Below are positions 1 to 7,033 of a stretch of DNA of 64,000 nt, piece by piece. The DNA is from Gemmatimonadota bacterium (GTDB lineage Bacteria > Gemmatimonadota > Gemmatimonadetes > Gemmatimonadales > GWC2-71-9), in NCBI GenBank assembly GCA_016720805.1, contig JADKJZ010000011.1, positions 28,636 to 92,635 on the forward strand. The letters are read 5' to 3'. Below the pieces are notes generated by a model. That model saw only the letters and a list, made by a program, of their open reading frames with translations. It made no database searches and was not told the DNA's origin. Positions within the stretch are counted from its first letter, which is position 1. Every line of letters begins with the position of its first letter. The translations under genes were made by a program, and so were the position numbers.

Positions 1-1
1 C

Positions 2-874
2 GGCGAGTCGACCTGGGAATCGCGGTTCACGCCGTTCTGGCCGGCCGCGCTGGGCGTCGTGCTCGCCCTGCCGGCGCTGACGCTCCTCGATGGCTGGGCG
101 CTCGCGACCGTCGCGAGCCTGATGCTGAGTTACTGGGCGTACTGGGGCAACGCGGAATGGCTGGGCCCCCGCTTCATCCTGCCGGTCCTGCCGTTCATGC
201 TCCTGGCCGTGGCCCGGTTGCCCCGATTGGTGGCGCGTTGGCATTGGGCCCTCGGTGCCGCTGCGGCGGTCGGGATCGTCGGGGTCGTGAGTGAGGGACT
301 GCTTCGCGCACCGATACGGTTCCGCGAATTCGAGGCGATGGAACGCGCCACCACGATCGACCTGACGCGCCTGCTGATCGGTACCCCCAATCCAGGACTG
401 ATCATCGCCCGTGGCGACCTTCGTCGCACCAACGAGGCGCGGGTGCGCGCCGTCTCCGGCAAGCTCGGTGCGGCCAACGCCATCGTGAAGGGGAGAGAGC
501 ACTGCGATGTCCTGTGGGGTGTGCGCTGGCTCGAGATCGGCGTACCCCAGGCACCGCCCGTCGCCGACGCATGGCGCGAGTGGTGTGCGGGGCCGGAATT
601 TCAGCAACTGCAATGGGTGAGTTCAGAGGTGACGGGCGCTCTCCTGCTCTTCTCCACCCCCACCCGGCCGGTCCTGCGGAGCCTGGGGGCCCGTACCGCG
701 TTGCTTGCCGACAGCGTCACGTTCCGGGAGCGGACGCGACTGCTGTTGTGGGAGCGAATCGGCAAGGAGCAGTGGCGGCCCCGCCTGGCGGCCTTTGACT
801 ACGACAGCGCGCGCACCAGTTGGGCTCGGGAGGACAGCGCGTTCGCGCTCGGCCGACGGCAGGTGGGCCGATGA
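2..874 (+). CDS. GT-C type membrane glycosyltransferase, 5'-truncated by window edge
   Basis: The reading frame is open from base 2, so this is the C-terminal part of a longer gene. The visible 291 residues begin in membrane-segment sequence and end in a soluble tail. The motif SYWAYWGNAEWLGPRF is matched in the next gene by SYWAYWHDGFYLGPRF, so the two are tandem paralogues. The fold resembles integral-membrane GT-C transferases that take a sugar from a polyprenyl-phosphate donor. The donor-binding N-terminus lies outside the window, so the substrate cannot be stated. The stop overlaps the next start as ATGA at 871-874, which implies translational coupling. Confidence 0.6.
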   Translation, partial: GESTWESRFTPFWPAALGVVLALPALTLLDGWALATVASLMLSYWAYWGNAEWLGPRFILPVLPFMLLAVARLPRLVARWHWALGAAAAVGIVGVVSEGLLRAPIRFREFEAMERATTIDLTRLLIGTPNPGLIIARGDLRRTNEARVRAVSGKLGAANAIVKGREHCDVLWGVRWLEIGVPQAPPVADAWREWCAGPEFQQLQWVSSEVTGALLLFSTPTRPVLRSLGARTALLADSVTFRERTRLLLWERIGKEQWRPRLAAFDYDSARTSWAREDSAFALGRRQVGR

Positions 875-2862
875 TCGCCCGCCTCGCGGCGCTGCTCCTG
901 CTCCTGCTCGGGCTGTTGCCGATCGCGAACTGGATTCCCGGCGGGCATGCGGCACCGTGGTACCAGGATCGACTCGATGGCTGGGGGAGCGGCGGGGCGA
1001 TCGTGCTCGGCATCGCAGTGATTGCCTGGATCGTGCTGCGCGGTCGGCCGCACCTCTGGCCAGCTGGCAAGTGGGGCAGCTTCTCCCGGCAGTGGCACCG
1101 TGCCGATTCGGCGGCCGACCTCGGCATCGCGCTGGCGGCGTTCGGCCTCTACGCGGCAGTGTCGCGGCTGGTGCTCTCTGCCTCGCCGCTGTTGATCGAC
1201 GAGATCATCCAGGTCTACCAGGCGCGCACCTTCGCCGCGGGCGCACTCTGGCGCGTCGCGCCGGCGCATCCCGAATTCACCGGCGCGATGCACCTGATCG
1301 ACTGGGGTGGCAAGGTCTACGGCCAGTTCCCGGCGGGCGGCCCTGCGATGCTCGCGCTCGGCACGTTGGCGCACGCGGAGTGGCTGGTCGGGCCGTGCTT
1401 CGCCGCGATCGGCCTCTTCGCCTTCGCGCGCGTGCTGCGCCGCATTGAAGGACGCGAAGGGACGGCCCTCGCGGCACTCCTCCTCTACGCCCTTGCCCCG
1501 TTCACGGTCTTTCTCAGCGCCTCGATGATGAACCACGTCACCACGGTGACCTGGCTGATGCTGGGGACGTGGGCGCTCACCGTCGCGACCGCCACCAATG
1601 TGGCGCGGATCGGTCCGGCGTTCGCCCTCGGGCTGGCGTTTGCCTGCGCCGCGACGATTCGCCCCCTCGATGGTGCCGTCTTCGCCCTGCCGGCCGGTGC
1701 ATGGTTGCTGTGGCGGGCGCGGCACGGCCGCGAGCACGTCGTGGCGCTGCTGGCGAGTGGTGTCGGCATCGCACTGCCGTTGATCGCCCTCGGGTGGGTC
1801 AATGCATCGCAGACTGGCGACGCGCTCCGTTTCGGCTACATCGAGATGTGGGGCCGGTCGCACGAACTGGGATTCCATGAGGCGCCGTGGGGCTTCCCGC
1901 ACACGCCGGCGCGCGGGCTCGAGTTGGTGAATCTCTACCTGCTCCGGTTGCAGAGTTACTTCCTCGAGACGCCGGTGCCGTCGCTGCTCTTCGCGACGGG
2001 TGCCCTGGCACTGGTGCGCCGCGTGCAGGCCTTCGATCGCTGGGCGCTCGTCGCCTGCGGCGGCGTCCTGCTGTCCTACTGGGCGTACTGGCATGACGGC
2101 TTCTATCTCGGCCCCCGCTTCATGCTGCCGCTGACTCCGTGGCTGGCGTTGTGGACCGCGCGTTTCCCCGCGGAACTCGCCGAGCGCACGCCGTCGCTGC
2201 CATTGCGCCGCGCGGTGCTGGTGGCGGGGCTCGCCGCGCTGGTGATCGGTGGCACGCAACTCGTGCCGCTGCGGGCCGTGCAGTATCGCAACGGGATGCT
2301 CTCGATGCGCCTCGATGTCGACGCCGCGGCACGCGCCCAGGGTGTCTCCGGCGCGCTGGTGCTCGTGCGCGAGAGCTGGGGGGCGCAGGTCATCGCCCGG
2401 ATGTGGGGGCTGGGCGTCTCGCGCGTCGAGGCCGAACAGCTCTATCGCAGCGTCGACCTCTGTCGACTCGATGAGGCGGTGGCCTCGGTCGAGCAGCGCG
2501 GTGGCGGCGCTCAGGCGCTCGCGTCGGCCGTCGCGCGGGACCGCGCCGACTCGGCCCAATTGATTCCGCTGCGCGTCTCGGTCGACACCACGGGGCGGGT
2601 GATGCCGGGCTCGACGCTGACTCCGCGATGCACCCGACGGGTGCTCGAGGATCGGGCCGGTTACACCCTCTTCCCGCCGCTGCTGCTGGCGCGCGGGGAC
2701 AACCGCTACATCCGGGACCTGCATGCCCGCGACACGCTGCTGCTGAACGCCGATCCATCGCGCCCCGTCTGGCTGGTTACCCGCGCGACGGACGTCGGCA
2801 GTCCGCTCCGGTTCGAACGGGTGAATCTCGATTCCGCGCGCGCTGAGTGGAAGGCACCATGA
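871..2862 (+). CDS. GT-C (GT39/ArnT-like) membrane glycosyltransferase
   Basis: A 663-residue polytopic membrane protein with a hydrophobic N-terminus. An acidic IDE motif lies near residue 109, in the first periplasmic loop, where GT-C enzymes carry their catalytic Asp/Glu. Many further hydrophobic segments follow, then a soluble C-terminal region of about 200 residues. Start ATG 871 is chosen because it overlaps the upstream stop. It is a paralogue of the preceding partial gene. The likely role is transfer of a sugar from a lipid-linked donor to a surface glycan or protein. Acceptor and sugar are unknown. The next gene, a GT2 enzyme that could make the lipid-linked donor, overlaps by ATGA. 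Confidence 0.7.
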   Translation: MIARLAALLLLLLGLLPIANWIPGGHAAPWYQDRLDGWGSGGAIVLGIAVIAWIVLRGRPHLWPAGKWGSFSRQWHRADSAADLGIALAAFGLYAAVSRLVLSASPLLIDEIIQVYQARTFAAGALWRVAPAHPEFTGAMHLIDWGGKVYGQFPAGGPAMLALGTLAHAEWLVGPCFAAIGLFAFARVLRRIEGREGTALAALLLYALAPFTVFLSASMMNHVTTVTWLMLGTWALTVATATNVARIGPAFALGLAFACAATIRPLDGAVFALPAGAWLLWRARHGREHVVALLASGVGIALPLIALGWVNASQTGDALRFGYIEMWGRSHELGFHEAPWGFPHTPARGLELVNLYLLRLQSYFLETPVPSLLFATGALALVRRVQAFDRWALVACGGVLLSYWAYWHDGFYLGPRFMLPLTPWLALWTARFPAELAERTPSLPLRRAVLVAGLAALVIGGTQLVPLRAVQYRNGMLSMRLDVDAAARAQGVSGALVLVRESWGAQVIARMWGLGVSRVEAEQLYRSVDLCRLDEAVASVEQRGGGAQALASAVARDRADSAQLIPLRVSVDTTGRVMPGSTLTPRCTRRVLEDRAGYTLFPPLLLARGDNRYIRDLHARDTLLLNADPSRPVWLVTRATDVGSPLRFERVNLDSARAEWKAP

Positions 2863-3611
2863 CCGCCGACCGCATGGCGTTGGTGATTCCGGCATGGAAC
2901 GAGGCGCGACGGTTGCAGGACGCCGCGTTTCTCGCCTTCGTCGAGTCGCAGGACGTGGTGGACCTGCACTTCGTGGACGATGGCAGTCAGGACGCGACGC
3001 CGGCGCGCCTCGCAGCCCTCGCGACCGCGGCACCCGGGCGGATCACCGTGCAGCGGCTGCAGCCCAATCGGGGGAAGGCGGAGGCGGTGCGCGCCGGATT
3101 GCTGGCGGCACTGGCCGAAGGCTACCCCTTTGTCGGCTATCTCGATGCCGATCTCGCCGCCCCACTCGAGACCGCGCTCCTGCTGCGCGACGAGCTTGTG
3201 CGCCGACCGACCGTGGCGATGGTCCTCGGCTCGCGCGTCAAGCTGCTCGGATGGCACATTCATCGGTCGGAGCGTCGCCACTACCTCGGCCGAATCTTCG
3301 CCACCTGCGCGTCGATCACCCTGGCACTGCCGGTCTATGACACGCAGTGTGGGGCGAAGGCGATGCGTGGCGGTCCCGCATTGGACGCCCTGTTGCAGGC
3401 GCCGTTCCTCTCGCGCTGGCTCTTCGATGTGGAGTTGATTGCCCGGCTGCGTGACGCGGTGGGCGAGTCGGCGCTGCGCGAGTTGCCGCTGCCGCGATGG
3501 GAGGATCCGGGCGGATCCAGCGTGGGACTCAAGGATTTCGTGCGGGCACCGCTGGAGTTGTGGCGGATCTGGCGCCGTTATCCGCCGCGCGGTGGCGTGG
3601 CCGGCGCCTGA
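2859..3611 (+). CDS. GT2 family glycosyltransferase (dolichyl-phosphate mannose synthase-like)
   Basis: A 250-residue cytosolic GT-A fold protein. VIPAWNE at the N-terminus, DDGSQD near residue 40 and the DxD-like DADLA near residue 95 are the nucleotide-sugar and metal-binding motifs of the DPM1/DPG-synthase group. A later QCGAKAMRG motif is also typical. There is no C-terminal membrane domain. It probably loads a sugar onto polyprenyl phosphate for the GT-C proteins upstream. ATG 2859 is preferred because it has GGAAGG just upstream and overlaps the preceding stop; a GTG at 2847 is an alternative. Its 3' end overlaps the convergent DUF2304 gene by 34 bases. Confidence 0.8.
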   Translation: MTADRMALVIPAWNEARRLQDAAFLAFVESQDVVDLHFVDDGSQDATPARLAALATAAPGRITVQRLQPNRGKAEAVRAGLLAALAEGYPFVGYLDADLAAPLETALLLRDELVRRPTVAMVLGSRVKLLGWHIHRSERRHYLGRIFATCASITLALPVYDTQCGAKAMRGGPALDALLQAPFLSRWLFDVELIARLRDAVGESALRELPLPRWEDPGGSSVGLKDFVRAPLELWRIWRRYPPRGGVAGA

Positions 3612-3943
3612 TCCGGCGGTGCCTCGGCGCGCTGCAGCGCCAGCACGCGGGTGAGCTCACCAAGATCGCGCTGGAGTCGACGGAGCGCCGCGGCAGTGGT
3701 GGCGAAGTGGAAGAGGCAGAAGACGATGAAGAAGTAGAACATCAGGTCGGCGCCGCGCCCGATGCCGAGCGCCGCCGCCGCACGGTTCGTCAACTCCGGG
3801 TTGAGGACCAGCCCGATGCCCAGCGCAGCGAGGCCGAGATACATCAGTCGATCGGCCGAGGCGCTGCGCATCCGCACGACGTAGACGATGAAGAGACCGA
3901 TGAGACCGAGGAGGACGAGCTGCGAGGTGGTCATGACGGTCAC
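3578..3943 (-). CDS. DUF2304 family small membrane protein
   Basis: A 121-residue protein with three hydrophobic helices in the first 90 residues and a charged, probably coiled-coil tail (LRRLQRDLGELTRVL). Size and layout match DUF2304 proteins, which usually sit beside GT2 glycosyltransferases and are thought to act with them at the membrane. Here it follows a GT2 gene with a GTGA overlap at 3940-3943, so GTG 3943 is used as the start; ATG 3934 is possible. The exact function is not known for the family. Confidence 0.7.
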   Translation of the reverse strand: MTVMTTSQLVLLGLIGLFIVYVVRMRSASADRLMYLGLAALGIGLVLNPELTNRAAAALGIGRGADLMFYFFIVFCLFHFATTAAALRRLQRDLGELTRVLALQRAEAPPDQAPATPPRGG

Positions 3944-4650
3944 CGTGCTCGGGTAAGGAAGAGATCCCAGAGAATCGTCACCGCATCGATCATCCGCTGG
4001 CCCTTGGCCACGGAATATTCGCTGTAGCGAATCGCGACGGAGACCTCGCGGACGCGGAGGCCGCGCCGGGCGAGTTGCGACAGGATCTCCGAGGCGTGAG
4101 CCATCCGATCCTGCGTCAGCGTCAAGCGGGCAAGGGCATCGAGCGTGAAGCCCCGGAGTCCGTTGTGCGTGTCGGTGATGGGGAGGCCGGTCGTCAGTCG
4201 GGCCAGTCGCGTGGCGAGCCGGAGGAGGTGCCGCCGCAGCGGTGGCACATCGGCGGTCGCGACCGGATCGAGGAAGCGCGAGCCGAGCGTCGCGTCGGCC
4301 TCACCGCGCTGGAGCGGGCCGAGCAGCGCGGCGACCGCCTCCGGGGCGTGCTGCCCGTCGGCATCGAAGGTGACCACGGCCCGGGTGGTGGCGTCCGCCA
4401 AGGCGAACGCAAAGCCGGTCCGCAGTGCCGCACCTTGCCCCAGGTTCACGGCATGACGCACCACCGTCGCCCCAGCCTCGCGCGCCACGGCGGCAGTGCC
4501 ATCGGTCGAGCCGTCGTCCACGACCACGACCCGCCAGCCGTGATCGCGGAGCCCGTGCACCACGGCCCCGATGGCGGTGGCCTCCCGGTAGGCGGCGATC
4601 ACCACCCAACAGCCGTCCCGGATGGCATCATCTTCGCGCTGTTGCGGCAC
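3940..4650 (-). CDS. GT2 family glycosyltransferase
   Basis: About 236 residues with WVVIAAYRE at the start, DDGSTDGT, the metal-binding DADGQH and DTHNGLRGFT, which is the order seen in polyprenyl-phosphate glycosyltransferases. The frame stays open upstream to 4935, but that extension is low-complexity proline and arginine sequence. GTG 4650 is chosen because GGAGG lies nine bases upstream; GTG 4656 is too close to it. The downstream DUF2304 gene overlaps by GTGA, so the two form a translationally coupled pair. It is divergent from the GT-C gene at 4701. Confidence 0.8.
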   Translation of the reverse strand: MPQQREDDAIRDGCWVVIAAYREATAIGAVVHGLRDHGWRVVVVDDGSTDGTAAVAREAGATVVRHAVNLGQGAALRTGFAFALADATTRAVVTFDADGQHAPEAVAALLGPLQRGEADATLGSRFLDPVATADVPPLRRHLLRLATRLARLTTGLPITDTHNGLRGFTLDALARLTLTQDRMAHASEILSQLARRGLRVREVSVAIRYSEYSVAKGQRMIDAVTILWDLFLTRAR

Positions 4651-4700
4651 GTGCACTCGCCTCCGGCGATTCAAGTCTCTCCCCCTCTCCTGCGAGTCTG

Positions 4701-6296
4701 ATGCCACCGACCTCCCTGCTGCTCGCCATGATCGTTGGCCTGACGCTGGTGCTGGTCGGACGCCGTGCCAAGGCATCCCTGCCGGCCGCACCGGCGTGGC
4801 TGGCGGGGCCGCTCTTCCCCCTGCTGGCGGGGGTGGCCACCGCGGGGCTGACGGCGTGGATCTGGGGGGGATTCCGCCCCGAAGCCGCCTGGCATGACGA
4901 GGCGGCGTACCGGCTCCAGGCGGAGTTGCTGGCACGCTTCCACTTTGCCCGCGAGGGGGTCGTCGTGCCGGCGGCGTTCACGCAGGCCGCCGTGCTCGTC
5001 ACCCCGGTCGTCACCCCGAAGATGCTGCCAGGGCATGCCCTGATGCTGGTGCCTGGCATCTGGCTGGGCCTCCCCGGGCTGATGCCGATCCTCCTGGCCG
5101 GCGCCACGGCGGCGATGCTCGTGGTCCTCGCCCGGCGGCTCGGTGGCCCGGGCCTCGCCCTGCTCACGGTGACGCTCTGGACCACGCAGGCGGGGCAGCA
5201 GCGATGGCGCGCCTCGTACATGTCGGAGTCGACCACCGCGCTCTGCTGGCTGGTGGGTTGGTGGTGCCTGCTCGAGTGGCGACAGTCGCGACAGACGCGG
5301 TGGCTGCTCGGCCTCGCCGCCGTCGCCGGACTCGGCGCGGTGACCCGGCCATTGACGATGCTGGTCTTCATTCTCCCTGTCGGCGTGGTCGTCCTCCGCG
5401 ACACGCTGCGGTCGGGACGCTGGCGTCCACTGCTCGGCGCGATGGCGCTCGGCATGCTTTGCCTCGCGATCGCCCCGCTGCAGAATCAGGCGACCCTCGG
5501 CTCGTGGCGTCGCAGCCCGCTGGCACTCTACACCGCGCAGTACATGCCGTTTGATCGCCTCGGCTTCGGCCTCGATGCCACCCCGCCATCACTCGGGCTC
5601 ACGCCGGACCTTGATCGGGCGATGGTCGAGCTGCGGACGCGACACCGCGAGCATCAACCGCAGCAGTTGCCGCAGATACTCTGGAAGCGATTGAGCATCC
5701 TTGCCACTTCGACGTTCTTCGGCTGGCGCATCGTGCTCGTCCCGTTCGCCATCGTCGGGCTGATGCTCCTGCCGGCCGTCGGCTGGTTCGCCTTCGGCAC
5801 CGGTGTGTTGCTGGTGCTGGCCTACCTGAGCTATGCGCATGAAGCCAGTTGGACGGCCTACTACGTCGAGGCGATGCCAGCGATGGCGTTCGTGGTGGCG
5901 CTCGGGGTCGCCGAGGTGTTGCGGCGGATGACGCGCGCGCCGGCGGTGCATCCGGCCGTCGCGGCCGCGGGGGCGCTGGTGCTGCTCATCGCCGGGAGCG
6001 ACGACGTCCGTTGGGCTCGGCAGTTCAGCGCCCATCGCCAGGCGCCCGTTCGCCGCTTTCAGCAGGCCGTGGCGAGTGCGGGGGCGACCGGCGGGCTCAT
6101 CTTCGTGAGCTACCGCGACGGCGATGATCCGCACCTGAGCCTGGTGCGCAACGTGGCAGACCCCAAGACCGCCGAGGTGATCACCGTGCATGCGCTCGAC
6201 GAGACGACCAACCGCACGGTGATGCGGAGCATGCCCACGCGCACGACCTGGCGCTACACCGTGGCGACCGGCGAGCTGCAGCGGTGGACCCCATGA
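4701..6296 (+). CDS. GT-C type membrane glycosyltransferase
   Basis: A 531-residue polytopic membrane protein. AWHDEAAYRLQAE near residue 66 supplies the first-loop acidic pair expected of GT-C transferases. About ten hydrophobic segments follow, then a soluble tail of about 75 residues. ATG 4701 is the first start after the divergent GT2 gene; the open frame upstream of it has no coding character. It overlaps the following methyltransferase by ATGA. The likely role is transfer of a lipid-linked sugar on the outer face of the inner membrane. Substrate unknown. Confidence 0.65.
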   Translation: MPPTSLLLAMIVGLTLVLVGRRAKASLPAAPAWLAGPLFPLLAGVATAGLTAWIWGGFRPEAAWHDEAAYRLQAELLARFHFAREGVVVPAAFTQAAVLVTPVVTPKMLPGHALMLVPGIWLGLPGLMPILLAGATAAMLVVLARRLGGPGLALLTVTLWTTQAGQQRWRASYMSESTTALCWLVGWWCLLEWRQSRQTRWLLGLAAVAGLGAVTRPLTMLVFILPVGVVVLRDTLRSGRWRPLLGAMALGMLCLAIAPLQNQATLGSWRRSPLALYTAQYMPFDRLGFGLDATPPSLGLTPDLDRAMVELRTRHREHQPQQLPQILWKRLSILATSTFFGWRIVLVPFAIVGLMLLPAVGWFAFGTGVLLVLAYLSYAHEASWTAYYVEAMPAMAFVVALGVAEVLRRMTRAPAVHPAVAAAGALVLLIAGSDDVRWARQFSAHRQAPVRRFQQAVASAGATGGLIFVSYRDGDDPHLSLVRNVADPKTAEVITVHALDETTNRTVMRSMPTRTTWRYTVATGELQRWTP

Positions 6297-7033
6297 TCCC
6301 GGACGGCGTCGATTCTCTTGAACGGATCGTCCCGGCGCAGCTGGCCAGCGACGATGTCACGGGGCGCGCGACCTTGGCGCTGCACCTCGAGCGCTATGCC
6401 TGGGCAGTGCAGCAGGTGCCCCACGGCTTGACGCTCGATCTCGCGTGCGGAGTCGGCTATGGCAGCGTGATGTTGGCGACTCGCGATGCAGACTCGTTCG
6501 TCATCGCCGCCGACATCGCCGCGTCGGCGCTGGAAGAGGCGCGCCGCAGCTATCGGCACGCGCGCGTAGCGCATGTGCGGGGCGACGGGGCCGGCTGGTG
6601 CCGCCCCGGCCGGTTTGCGGCCATCGTCTCGCTGGAAACCGTCGAGCATGTCGACGATCCGCACGGTCTGCTGCGTGACTTCGCCAGACTGCTCCGCGAG
6701 GATGGCGTGCTGGTCACCTCGGTGCCAGTGACGCCATCCGTCGATGCCAATCCGCATCACCGCACCGATTTCACCGAGGCCTCGTTGCTCGCCCTCGGAC
6801 GTGCGGTCGGTCTCGAACCGGTGGCGATGCTCCGTCAGGTCCAGCCGTATTCGCCGATCGCGGTGGTGTCGCGCACGGAGCGCCGCACGCGCGACCTGCG
6901 ACCCAGCCTGCTGCAGTACTATCTCCACCATCCGACGGCGGCGTGGCGCCGCCTGTGGGCCACCCTGCGCCACGGCTTCACCAACCACTACCTCACGGTG
7001 GCGTGGACGAAGCGGGGCCCGCACTCGCCCTGA
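6293..7033 (+). CDS. SAM-dependent methyltransferase (class I, type 11)
   Basis: A 246-residue class I methyltransferase. LDLACGVGYGS near residue 48 is the SAM-binding motif I, followed by an acidic strand end (VIAADIA) and SLETVEHVDDP as the post-motif II helix region. Family members methylate sugars, quinones or lipids. The overlap with a glycosyltransferase gene suggests glycan methylation, which is inference only. ATG 6293 overlaps the upstream stop. The last 41 bases overlap the convergent spermidine-synthase-like gene. Confidence 0.75.
   Translation: MIPDGVDSLERIVPAQLASDDVTGRATLALHLERYAWAVQQVPHGLTLDLACGVGYGSVMLATRDADSFVIAADIAASALEEARRSYRHARVAHVRGDGAGWCRPGRFAAIVSLETVEHVDDPHGLLRDFARLLREDGVLVTSVPVTPSVDANPHHRTDFTEASLLALGRAVGLEPVAMLRQVQPYSPIAVVSRTERRTRDLRPSLLQYYLHHPTAAWRRLWATLRHGFTNHYLTVAWTKRGPHSP

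Noticed and set aside
799..3033. Long antisense frame of 744 codons opposite the glycosyltransferases
   Set aside because: It is a high-GC shadow: Arg/Gln/His-rich, no domain, and fully opposite two well-supported genes.
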